Under the pieces are notes generated by a model. It made no database searches and had not been told where the DNA came from. It worked only from the letters and a program-made list of their open reading frames with translations. Of a stretch of DNA of 64,000 bases, positions 32,589 through 42,665 are shown piece after piece. This DNA comes from Volvariella volvacea V23 (lineage: Eukaryota > Basidiomycota > Agaricomycetes > Agaricales > Pluteaceae). The position numbers and the translations under genes are program-made. The stretch is from assembly GCA_000349905.1 (NCBI GenBank), contig KB722742.1:1106386-1170385 (forward strand), read 5' to 3'. Position 1 is the stretch's first letter. Every line of letters starts with the position of its first letter.

Positions 32589-33385
32589 TCGAAGAGAATA
32601 TTCATGTACAGTGCTAAATTGTAATTGTCTGTATTAGATCATAAATGTATTCGAGTGTCATTGCAGCTGGTTTACGAGGGAAGGACTTATTGCTAGCTTA
32701 AGCTCAAGCTTTAGGTTAAACGTGAGAGTGTAATGAGGGTGCCTAGGTATCCATGAGGTTTGCATCAATGTGTGCCTGTGGGCGATTCTCCAGGCTGGCA
32801 GCGCCGATAAAATGGAGGCATGAGTGATGCGCTTCCTGTATCGCCCTCGGGTCCTTGGTATTTTTCGCCAGTGTTATTGCTGTGCTTTCCTAGCTCGACC
32901 CAGCATAAGTGTATCGATTGGAGACGGGACACTAGTGAACTAAAGAACTCTCGATGCTGTTGCGCTCTTTGTATGCTGCAACTTCGGTTTTGTGGCGCTC
33001 ATAGAATGATATGAGTGATGTCCTAGTCAGATGAGTCAGAAATCCTGTTCTTCTATCAGCACTCTGCCCATTGATTGACAGGATTTAGAAAAAGGTGGAC
33101 CCACAATCGATGAGAATATCCAGACGTGAGTGACTCCTAGATGTAAATTTTCAGAAACACGAGGACTGACACAGGTTATTCCCTTGATGTTCGCCTGAAA
33201 ACGTACAACATTGTAGCATTCCCCGTCTTTTGCGTATACTCTGGCTGAGATGTTCACTGTTATGGCTAAAACAGGATTTACGACACGCTGCAAACATACG
33301 ACCTATGAAGCCATATAAGAATACCAGCCTTACTCCCTAGAAAATTAGCTTGCGGTTTCCACCTTACTCTCTTATACTCCAGATA
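32589..33385. other. Intergenic region, no gene seen (0.8 kb)
   Basis: 3' flank of enolase and promoter of the next gene. Short ORFs only. Confidence 0.45.
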
Positions 33386-34810
33386 ATGACTTACAAAGCT
33401 ATGTCTATGATTCACGTATGTGTTGCGTTTTCTTTCTTTTCTGCGCTGGAAGTAATACTCGACCTACAGGTTGACCCCTCGAATATCTTGCGCTATGCCC
33501 TCTATATAGCCACCCTCTTCATCGCATCAACTGTATCGATTGCCTTGGCCTTGGGCTTTATTCAAATCTCCAGTTATACTCGCCAAGCTTACCTCTCCTT
33601 CCGCGAATTTATATACTCGCGCACGTCTGTGGACAACTCACATAAGTTGGACAGAATTCAAGGCAGGGTAGAGGAAATCTACGACATCGTGTCCGAGATT
33701 AGGCAACAAAACAGACAAATCTTGCGTGATTCCTCAATCACCATAACCCCACCCATCCCACCGCTTCCTGATATTCTCGTTACACCACCCTCCCCTCAAG
33801 GACAGCAACTCACGCCCAGCAGGCCTACGTATCCCCTCCCCACTACGCCAAGCACTCCGGACACCACAAGGACCCCTTTTCCCGGTGGCTTTAATATCCC
33901 TAGCTATATACCAGCTAGCCCTACTGGTGCAACTGATGGCAGTAATTCTCCTGGAATTCAACAATTCTACGTAGGTCCTTTCTTGCATTATCTATACCCC
34001 GATACCGACGGCTTCCCTACTCCATTTATCCCAATCATTCCGCTACCACAGATGGAAGGGTCCTCCTATCGTGGTATTGTAGGCGTCCAGATGTCCCCAG
34101 CCCGCGGTCCTAGTCTCTCTCCTTTATGGGTACCTCTCCAAACCCCACCCTTTCATTATGGGATTCTTTATCCTGGCAACTTTACGCCCCAGGATCATAG
34201 CACTCCCGCACAGACAAGTTACCCGCTTCCTGGTAGAGAGCAAGAGCCACCATCCGCTCAGCCTCCATCAAGCAACTCAAGCAAGGTGCAGAGCCAGGTG
34301 GTTCCACATCCTCAACCACACCCACCTGCACACCCTGTTGTTTCTCAATACCCGGACTCAACTGTCCATGGAGATGATAGGACTAGCGGGCCAATGATCT
34401 CACCTCGGCAACAAATCTCAACCCCAGTCGACGAACAAAACACAAGAACCCATCAAATCCCCGTTGACCGTACAGGCTACCCAAGTGGAAGCACGGCCCT
34501 TTCACGTTCAGACACTGATTTATGGCTATCGCCTCTGCCATCGCCGCCCGCCACCGTGGCACCTTTATATCCTGATACAAGCAACACTGCTCTGAACTAC
34601 CAGAGATCGGGTCAGCACGTCAATGCAGCAATATCAGGCCAGGAGTGTTCTACATCTATAGGTAGCAGTTCTGTCACGGTGACCCGTGGCGGCGGTTATG
34701 TTAGCGATGGCATGAACAGCAACGCGGATGCTTATTCGTCGCATTCTTCTTCCAGTTCTAGGCGTAGTCGCAGATCGAGGCGCTCTCGATCTGCGCATTC
34801 GCGTGCTTGA
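33386..34810 (+). CDS. Single-pass membrane protein with coiled coil and Pro-rich tail
   Basis: The first in-frame ATG is 33386 (MTYKAMSMIH). A 54-nt intron is likely at 33416-33469 (donor GTATGT, acceptor CTACAG). It is in frame and stop-free, and gives about 456 aa. After it, NILRYALYIATLFIASTVSI and ALALGFIQI form one long hydrophobic helix. A short coiled coil follows (LDRIQGRVEEIYDIVSEIRQ), then about 300 residues rich in Pro, Ser, Thr and Gln. The C-terminus is an Arg/Ser run (RRSRRSRRSRSAHSRA). I do not recognise a family. The general plan (short N-terminus, membrane helix, disordered Pro-rich tail) resembles the protein at 11297-13531. Localisation to a membrane with a cytosolic tail is inferred. 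Confidence 0.65.
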   Translation: MTYKAMSMIHVCVAFSFFSALEVILDLQVDPSNILRYALYIATLFIASTVSIALALGFIQISSYTRQAYLSFREFIYSRTSVDNSHKLDRIQGRVEEIYDIVSEIRQQNRQILRDSSITITPPIPPLPDILVTPPSPQGQQLTPSRPTYPLPTTPSTPDTTRTPFPGGFNIPSYIPASPTGATDGSNSPGIQQFYVGPFLHYLYPDTDGFPTPFIPIIPLPQMEGSSYRGIVGVQMSPARGPSLSPLWVPLQTPPFHYGILYPGNFTPQDHSTPAQTSYPLPGREQEPPSAQPPSSNSSKVQSQVVPHPQPHPPAHPVVSQYPDSTVHGDDRTSGPMISPRQQISTPVDEQNTRTHQIPVDRTGYPSGSTALSRSDTDLWLSPLPSPPATVAPLYPDTSNTALNYQRSGQHVNAAISGQECSTSIGSSSVTVTRGGGYVSDGMNSNADAYSSHSSSSSRRSRRSRRSRSAHSRA

Positions 34811-35790
34811 TGTATTACACATAGGCAACCCGCTTCAAGTTGTGTAAGTTAATTAGGGCTCTGCTATAGGGGCTATGCCACCTACTTGTAAATATATATA
34901 CTCGTCAGACCGGGTATGCCAATTGTAGTGAACAATAATTTTGAAGGCTGTCGACACAAGGACGTACAAGTCTCCGCCATGACCGGAAGATATGGCCCAA
35001 ATGTAGCCTGGATCCTCCACACTACACATAATGAGTAAGTTGCCGCACCCACACTCACAGTATAAAGAGGACCTCTTCAGAACGTTCTCCAGTTTCATCG
35101 GAGTCGGAGAAAGGCAGCAAGGGGGTCGATGAGCAAACCAACAATAAATGAGCGCACGCAACTCCGCGGCCCTCATGAACGTGGGCATGTCGCAAGTCAT
35201 GATGTGGGTCAGTAGCTAGCAGGTTTGTAGGCCATCAATGCCCAGATCATTGCGTTGCATAAAATTGAATGCCCAGTGTACACATGCGAAAATATGTGAG
35301 AAATGAGAGGACGAATGAATGTATGTACCAGATGCAGGGAAGATGCGAGTCATGAGAAAGGGAGATAAAAGAGGGCAAAAATTTTTTTAGGAAAGGTACC
35401 AAAGAACGTCGAGTTGTCATCATAATCTAATGCACCAGAAGCTCGTAGAGAAGAAAACGAGAACGAAAGAGTCAGGTAGAGAAGCGGAGAAAGTTTTCCG
35501 ATGGAATATAAGACAGCGAATAACGAGTGTGTTGCGCAGGTGGTTTCAACATGCGTTATTAGGAGTCAGACAATAATAGCAGATTTTCGAAAGCGTTAAA
35601 GAGGATGGGAAAACAGAATCCGGAAAGTAAAGAATAAGCTCGAGATGAGTAATGGAGAAAAATCCAGGGGTTACAGTAAAACGATGTGTGATGACGGTGA
35701 TAATGGGATGATAGATGTTGTGATGATGATAGTGATGATGAGCCTCCGGGAGTGACGGTGATTAACATAGGGATACGAATAAGGATATGA
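34811..35790. other. Intergenic region with purine-rich stretch
   Basis: No supported gene. From about 35330 to 35780 the + strand is strongly purine-rich, including GAT-rich simple sequence near 35700-35745. It lies just 3' of the RabGAP gene. Confidence 0.45.
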
Positions 35791-38147
35791 TTAGAGTAAT
35801 GCATCATTTGCTTTGCCAGATGCGACCAAACCCTTCCAATCTTCTCTCCATTTAGCCATGTTGGCTCGAAGTTTCTTGTCGGCGAGTAACTTTTCTATCC
35901 AAGAAAGCAACAAGTTTTCATCTTCAGGAACGAAAAAGGATGATAGTAGCGATAGCACAGTCTCAAAGTTTGCAGCGCTTGATGTAATATGATCTGGGAT
36001 AAGAGGTAGTTAGATCCGCATCGCATGTAAGGAGCACACAAAAAGGTTTGCCTACCTCGATACACCCAAAGAATTGCGATGGCCACGGCGATGAACACAT
36101 CATAACCGTCCAGTAAAAAGGCATCCCACAACCGTAGTTGTGTTTGGAAGGGCACAGAGTTTGCAAATAGTGTGATGTACCATTTAGTAGCATAAGATGT
36201 AGTCGAGATCATATGCTTTTTGAATGCGGCGTAAACGTCCGGCATAAATTGTTCCATAATCCGTTCTTGGACATAGATTGCCTCTAAGAGACCGGGGAAT
36301 CCGGGACTAAAAACAGTGTGCATAGCATAAGAGTCATGCAGTCGAACCATAGCAGCATAGACTCGTTCGGGTTCGAAATAACAAAGGAGTGTTGCGGCGA
36401 TGGGGCCCATGCCCTGAACGTATCCACAGGTCTTACAACGTAACGAGAAACTGTGGAGAACGTGAAAAAGTGATCGTTGCCTGACGGTATGCATGAGACT
36501 AATTGATTTCTATAGTCTAAGTGGCCAAAGACGCACCCTGCTCCATAACGCGTTCTAAACATGACGTGGCCACTTATTGTCCGAGGAACGTCCAGGTCAA
36601 TTTGAATGTCGTAAGTTGAAGGCTTCTCCAGACAATCACGATATTCTTCCCCCAGTTGCAATGTTTCAGCTAGACTCATACTTGCATAACGACACATGGT
36701 GTACTCCCATGCAGCCGATCGCCACCTATCGGGGATGCCCTTATATACTCGTGGACGAAGCTTATTCTCTTTTGAGGACTTCATTCCCCACGTCTGAACG
36801 TTCCCACCTTGGTCCCTGGTGACTGGTCGAAGCATACGTGTCCATTTCTCTATACGGGATGGCTCCTTTATTGGAGGTAGCGTGGGTGGCAGACTGCTCA
36901 ACGTTCTAGGTGTGGCGGGGGCAGCGTCAGTCGAAGGGGCGCGTGCAAGGCGTTTCTGAAGTGGAGCCGAACTAAGGAGTATTAGGCGATCATGTGAGGG
37001 AACTGTAAAGAAGCCATATCTAGGTAGGCAACCCATTGAGCATGACGGAGAACAGGAAGAGGCCACCATACCTGTCAACACTTGCCAATGTTGCCAGTTC
37101 CCTTGGATCAAGATCTCCCTTTTTCTCTGACCCATCTGCCAATGCTGCATCAGCATTTAACTGGCTCGATCGACTATTTCCTATTCGGGCCCGTGTACGC
37201 TCAACGCCTTCCTCATAGCCATCTCCTTTTACGCCTACTGCTTCTAACTGTGCATACGTATTGCGTACGTGAAACGCATCAAGGTCTTCACCCTCGGAAG
37301 GCACCAAGGACACATGGCTGGAAAGTGCACTCGCACTGGGTGGGTGTTTCAGGGGTAGGGATGATGAGGGTGATGGGTCGAGGTGAGCCAGAGCTGGAGA
37401 AGGCTGTCGAGCAGGCGGCGACGATTGGCGAGATGGAGGAAGAGGAGGTAGGTCACGGACGGAGAGTTCGGATTGACGATGAGGTGATGGTGTGGAACTG
37501 TGGGACAATCTATTAGACAAGGACTCCGGTTGTTGTTCTTTTGAGACACCGGTATGCGAAGAAGCTTGGCGTAGTCGATGTTGAGGCACTGAGGAGGGCT
37601 TAGTGTTGTCGACCACCCGCATAGATGGGGGATGGGAGCTATGAGTGGAGGGTGGACGTGATTGTGCAGCATACCCACTGTCAACGGTGGATGCCTTCTT
37701 TGACAGTGGTTGAGGTACTACAAGATCAACTGGCCGAGGCTGTAGATCGGGTCTAGCAGCATTTGAACCATACCACGCTCGATCATCACTGCCGCATTCG
37801 CCTGCTTTGTGGTATGCATTCCCGTGGGCACTGGAGGCGGTGAGATCGACCGGGGCAGTAATTATCTTGGTCTCCCTGGTCTTTCGGTTAGCGTTGAGAG
37901 GGGATGAGGCTGACCAGCTCGCTCTGTTGGCCTGTTCGTCGCCATACATGGAATAAATAGAAAATATGCTGGTTTCGGACGAGGTTCGCTCCTGTTCGAT
38001 CCTAGAGAACCTTGATTGGGGATGTGACGATGTTGTACTTCTGGAAGTGTTGGTTGAAGCTGGGGAAGGGTTTGATGAGGACGAGGAAGTTGAGGAAGGT
38101 AGTTTAAGTGGACTCGGAGATACCAGGACCACAGCTGGTGCCTCCAT
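35791..38147 (-). CDS. TBC-domain Rab GTPase-activating protein
   Basis: Four exons: 38147-37072, 37019-36537, 36480-36056 and 35993-35791, giving 728 aa. The first 350 residues are Ser/Pro/His-rich and disordered. The TBC domain runs from about residue 455 to 690. YKGIPDRWRSAAWEY is the entry motif. IQIDLDVPRT carries the arginine finger (about residue 505). KTCGYVQGMGPIAATLL carries the glutamine finger. FLLDGYDVFIAVAIAILWVY lies near the end. Such proteins speed GTP hydrolysis on Rab GTPases in membrane traffic; the target Rab cannot be read from sequence. The classical motif-A and motif-B residues are present, so it should be active. Introns are 52-62 nt and all in frame. Confidence 0.9.
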
Positions 38148-38278
38148 GGTCGTACGAGGAGGAGAGAAGGAGTTGGTAGGAGAAAGCTAAAGCAGTCGTT
38201 GCGCAGAAGACCTGGCCTAGTTGTTACCAAAAATCATTTCTTTTCCAGAAAACTATTGTTTTTGCCTGCTAACCTCAC

Positions 38279-38288
38279 GTCACGTGAC
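38279..38288. promoter_or_regulatory. Palindromic E-box upstream of the TBC gene
   Basis: GTCACGTGAC, a perfect 10-bp palindrome with CACGTG core, lies 132 bp upstream of the minus-strand start at 38147. It matches bHLH (Cbf1/Pho4-type) sites; binding is inferred. Confidence 0.45.
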
Positions 38289-39010
38289 ACAGTCACGCGC
38301 ACTACTTAATCGGCCGATGCAGCGCATTGCACTGCAGTCCCATTCATTAACAGACTTTTACCATCTGCGTTACCCCAACCACCCCCTGCAGTGCTTTCGT
38401 TGTCAGGGCACATGGTGGATTGCGGGTGCCGCTCGACTTACGGGGTGCCACCCCGGATAATTGACCAAGCGGTGCAATATATTGGCATTGGGTTATCAGT
38501 GCTGCCGTGCCATCCTGTCCGGTACTGCACAAGCGGTGGCTTGGCCCTTGGACGCATTGGCTTCTTAATGCAACAGCGTCGGGGTCCAAATTCGATGTCA
38601 CAAAGGGCCCTCGATTGCGTCACTATTCCAGTTAGGGGTTATGCTCTACAGGATGTGGCAACTTAGAAATACCAGGGTCCATCTATCAACCCGGGTATGT
38701 CGATCCAAAGCGGCTGGAATACACTAACTATACATTACAGGCGGATGATATGGCGCCTCATATAAAGACAAAGAAATAGTAACAACGGCCTCGTGCAAGA
38801 AACAATGGGCCCCATCTGCCCCATCAAGGGCTATGATGTATCCTCATTTGGCAGTCGAGATCTTGTGGATCGCAAGCACCCTCTAAAGGAGAACACACAA
38901 ACACCAAGTCATCCCTGAAATTATTCAATGCGCTTTGACCTTTTGAGCCTCGTGTGCAGCACCAATTACAAATTGTATATCCGTTCTGCGGCGTCAAAGG
39001 ACTCGTTGGA

Positions 39011-39100
39011 TATATAAGTAGACCCACCCATCTCACTTCCTTCCACTCACCCTCATCCCTCTACCTCACCCCTCTTCCCTCCATCCTCTTGCGCCACCGA
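39011..39100 (+). promoter_or_regulatory. TATA box followed by CT-rich block
   Basis: TATATAAG at 39011-39018 is followed from about 39022 by an almost unbroken C/T-rich stretch to about 39100, the layout of strong fungal promoters. The first ATG downstream (39120) opens only a 36-codon ORF (MHGIQLIRATKQEVK), so the transcript, if any, is unassigned. Confidence 0.45.
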
Positions 39101-39710
39101 CCACTTTACCTCGACTGCAATGCATGGCATTCAGCTCATCCGAGCCACCAAACAGGAAGTCAAGCCATCACGACGCGTCGCCACCTTTGTTGCATGCCAC
39201 CAACGCCTGCCTCGAGAAACAGCAACCTGAGATGAATGCCTTTGCGCCATCTGAATCGTCTGAGTTTCTTCGCATCTAAGCCTTAACACTATTTGCTCGC
39301 CGACCGTGATTTTGACCTTTATACCACCCACCATTATCTCTTGCATGGTTTAGGCTCTCCTCTTCGCCTTGCCTCCTATCGTTGCTTGATCCCTTCTTTC
39401 TCTACACTCCTTTTGAAATTTCCTCGGTCACGACGATTTCCACTGGGCTTACGATTTCGACGAATGTCTTTGCCACCGATTTGCCACCGACCGTCGCGTA
39501 TCCCGCAACGATCATCACCACGCCGCCGAACTCACGTTACTCTCTGGCCACCTCTCGTCAGCCACTACTTGATCACGTTCTCTACTCGTCTTTGCGTGCC
39601 ACCGAGTGGCTGACCCATCCAAGTCGCATATATCTTGCACGCCTTTCGTCTCCGTGTTTCTTCATCTTCTTTCCCTCCTCCCACCACCTAGACGCCCTTC
39701 CAATTTCTTC

Positions 39711-39766
39711 TCTAGGCGACATATTCTAGGCGATACATTCTAGGAAACACCCTCTAGACGACTACA
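39711..39766 (+). repeat. 14-bp tandem repeat, four copies
   Basis: Copies of TCTAGGCGACATAT-like units begin at 39711, 39725, 39739 and 39753, exactly 14 bp apart, and diverge progressively. Further related cores (TAGGCGACAT) occur at 39791, about 39815, 39880 and 39908. Confidence 0.7.
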
Positions 39767-40565
39767 GCAACATCTCTGGCAACAATCCTCTCTAGGCGAC
39801 ATTGTTCTCTTCGACGGCGACATAATTTCTTAACAACCCGCTCTGTACGCACCGACTACTCTGAGTGGCATTCATTCTACTAGGCGACATACATCCCCAT
39901 CCGTCATTCTATGCGACATGACCAACCACCCACCTCGTAGTCTACGACACCGATGAGCACTACTCAGTGATGAATTGTCAGCCTCCAGCACGTCGCATTG
40001 TGAGCACGTTCCACTTACTACTAACCTCGTTTGTGAGATACGCGTGATACGTGTGAGTAAGTGTGAGATACGGCTGACCGTCTGAGTGTGATACGACACC
40101 GACACCGACACCGACATCGAGCTTTCCATTCGTCTTCGCTCATCATCGACATCACGACTCGTCGGAATTAGAATCGTCAACGAGGCAGGTGGGTTGGTCC
40201 GCATGCGCACGGTGGCTTGGTTCAAGGTGAGTGGTTCCCTCCCCGGGGAATGAGCGTGCTCCCTTGTCGTGGGCCCCGGGCTTAAGGCTCTAACATGATC
40301 AAAGGTTGACCTTTTACACCTCGTAATTGGATGACGTCACATCTCTGGCGTCGTTCGCGGCGCCTTCGCTGGGCTGACAGTTAGGGTGAAGGACTCCTTG
40401 GTTGTGGCGGATGACCCCGATGAAATGGCAGTTTCATTGGGCGACGCGTATTAGAGCTGAACTAAATGCACGTTCGCTATTCTATCTATAGCATCGCGGG
40501 AATTTTTGGCGGGCGACAGTGAGGATGCATTCTAATCTACGTGACGAGTCCAAGGTTACGCGTCG

Positions 40566-40661
40566 GTCATCCTGATTGACGGGGACAGAGAAGAATGCTT
40601 CCTTATCACCAGTCGACCAGGGCGAGGGGTAGTAACAGCACTTGGGTCCACAGAAAAATAG
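40566..40661 (+). repeat. Diverged coding-like repeat, copy 1
   Basis: It translates VILIDGDREECFLITSRPGR before a stop at 40659. It matches copy 2 (41227-41317) at LID, FLI and SRPG. Confidence 0.55.
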
Positions 40662-41226
40662 CTGTAGTGTGTAGGTACCAGAGCAGGGCCATGCACTAGA
40701 TATCGGAATGGAATATCATATCAAGCCCAAAGGCCCGCGGACTCGATAAGGAAGTGTGGGCGTTGAGTCCGTGAGCGGAGGTTTACCGCTATGCTCGAAT
40801 TGGTGTAGAGGATATGGTCAAAAGAGCCGATTACTAGTATGGTATTGATCAACCCATCAAAATGACGCCTCGCGGCACCAGGCCGCATTTGTAGTCTGAC
40901 CCCCCCGGCGAGCAGCAATTAGGGATTCGTAGACCGTGAATTTGACGCGCGAAGTGCACACATGAGGGTTGGGAACAAGTGGGGGCATGGCCATCGATTG
41001 CTGCGTCGATACTGTATATGCAGTCATCTCGGCAATCTCCACCACCTATTCTATGGCACGAACTTGTAGACCTCAACAGCTTTTGGTGTCCTGTAGGCTG
41101 CGGCTCCTCAAGGATTAATGCTCGAATTCATTCACCAAAGCAGCGGACGTATTTATGCGTATGGTTTGTGGCACACTTAGGTTATACGGATCGAAAAGTG
41201 AATCACATCCTGCAATGCTACACCCA

Positions 41227-41317
41227 ACTGTCCTGATTGACCAGAAATATGGAAATGCATTCCTTATTGCCAGCCGACCAGGACAAGCAGTGGAGGCAAA
41301 GCACAACATGCACGACA
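41227..41317 (+). repeat. Diverged coding-like repeat, copy 2
   Basis: It translates TVLIDQKYGNAFLIASRPGQ and continues AVEAKHNM. Similarity to copy 1 is clear at both DNA and protein level, with third-position differences. Confidence 0.55.
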
Positions 41318-41382
41318 TGATTACAGAGACAATAGTATACGTTTCCGGCCTGCTCATTGGAATGCGAAGGATATAGCTCAGG

Positions 41383-41415
41383 CGGCTGGTAATGAGCGTT
41401 CCTCATTACCAGCCG
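41383..41415. repeat. Perfect 14-bp inverted repeat (hairpin), overlaps motif copy 3
   Basis: The left arm CGGCTGGTAATGAG (41383-41396), a 5-nt loop and the right arm CTCATTACCAGCCG (41402-41415) form a perfect stem. The right arm lies in the third copy of the repeat motif, which reads AFLITSRPRAP from 41397. Confidence 0.75.
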
Positions 41416-41537
41416 TCCAAGGGCACCTCAACATAGTCTCAATGATACTGCAGTTTGCCCCATTGACAGAGGGCGCGCCCAATAATCGGTGTTGAAGTCC
41501 AAGGCGTTAGACGGGCGGCAAATGAAGGTATGAGAGG

Positions 41538-42268
41538 ATGAGTGCAGATGGTAAAAATTCGCGACATCGATTGTGCCACTTAAATGTACTAGTGGGGTGA
41601 CTAAGCAATCTCGGTGGTTTCCGCACTCGTAGAGCGCCTGGTGCGTGTGAGCGTTTCGCGCACCGACAGAGACGCAGAGTAGATCCAAGCTGGCGAGCCA
41701 GAAGGTCTTGGTCGATTACTATCAGCTGCTATCAATCTCCCATGATGCACCCTTAGCTGATATCAAGACTAGCTATCATCGCACTCTTCTTCGCCTTCAT
41801 CCTGACAAACGTCGACTACTCGAATCGAGCCGTGGATCTACTGTGCCACTATCATCTGCTGCGTACTCCGCCACAAACGGTGCTGAAGAAAGTGGCGTGT
41901 CTAATGTGGATATTGCATTAATCAAAGATGCATATATCACACTCACCACACCTTCGCTTCGGGCGCAATACGACTTGGAATGGACAAAACACCAACAACA
42001 AAAATCGGAGAAACCGTCGGGTCCAAGACCTGCACAAGTCATCTCCCTAGAGGATTTTGAGGAAGAGGTGATCGATGAGGAAGCCGATTTGACGAAATGG
42101 CATTATGGATGCAGATGTGGCGGGCAGTACGTTATCACGACCGTTGAGTTGGAGTTGGGGCAGCATCTTATCGCGTGTGCGAGCTGTTCGGAAACGGTTT
42201 GGGTTGGGTATAAGTTGCAGGATGAGGGCGAAGATGAGAACGGGAGCAAATCGCCAGGAAGCGGTTAA
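41538..42268 (+). CDS. DPH4: Diphthamide biosynthesis protein 4 (J-domain plus CSL zinc finger)
   Basis: The main frame has no ATG before VDYYQLLSISHDAPLADIKT. A small first exon is proposed at 41538-41550 (ATG AGT GCA GAT G), with an intron 41551-41669 (donor GTAAAA, acceptor GACAG) giving N-terminus MSADETQSRSKLASQKVLVD. The J-domain carries LRLHPDKRR (HPD motif). An insert is followed by DAYITLTTPSLRAQYDLEW. The C-terminal CSL zinc finger reads WHYGCRCGGQYVI and LIACASCSETVWVGY (CxC and CxxC). This combination is diagnostic of Dph4/DNAJC24, which handles electrons and iron for the Dph1-Dph2 step of diphthamide formation on elongation factor 2. The first exon is uncertain; the family call is firm. 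Confidence 0.85.
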
Positions 42269-42665
42269 TGTCACTTTGCTCCTTTGCATAAGGACACCGG
42301 TCTGGAGTCGCCACTAAAGATACCACAGCAAACGAGGCTCTTTAACGAGCTGTCCCGGCGCATAATTGCGGGTTTTGAGGTGTGCTGCTCTGCTTTTTCG
42401 CACTCATCGCACAGCAACCATACCGCCTTAGACACATCATCACCGCACCTCCATACTATACGATCATGCATGCTGTCCTGATCTCCCTATTGTATCGAAA
42501 ATGCACCACACGTATTACTATAGAATCCGTAATCTTAAATTATTAAGATATTTCTAGTATAAATTACGGAGATGTTAGCCTAGATGTTACCCCTGAGTCT
42601 GAGCGTGTGCTCCTATGACCTCAATCAAAACGAATGACTCCAGCTATATGGAATGATTTTCAGAT
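42269..42665. other. Convergent 3' flank of DPH4 and the methyltransferase
   Basis: AT-rich at 42520-42560 with a small palindrome ATCTTAA-ATTA-TTAAGAT, possibly a 3'-end signal for one of the convergent transcripts. No gene. Confidence 0.4.

Larger units (their letters stand above)
38148..41537. other. Gene-poor region with repeats and promoter-like elements (3.4 kb)
   Basis: No complete gene is supported. The region contains a CACGTG palindrome, a TATA plus CT-rich block near 39011, a 14-bp tandem array, three diverged motif copies and a hairpin, each listed separately. A (CACCGA)-type hexamer run occurs near 40090-40110. Confidence 0.5.

Noticed and set aside
35330..35780. Purine-rich block as a possible triplex or origin element
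   Set aside because: Such skew is common in fungal flanks, and no specific motif was seen.
39382..39729. Plus frame rich in Ser, Thr, Ile and Pro downstream of the TATA/CT block
   Set aside because: No ATG at its start and no good acceptor linking it to an ATG; composition follows the CT-rich DNA.
42525..42550. Small AT palindrome as a bacterial-type terminator
   Set aside because: The window is eukaryotic; the stem is only 7 bp of A/T pairs.
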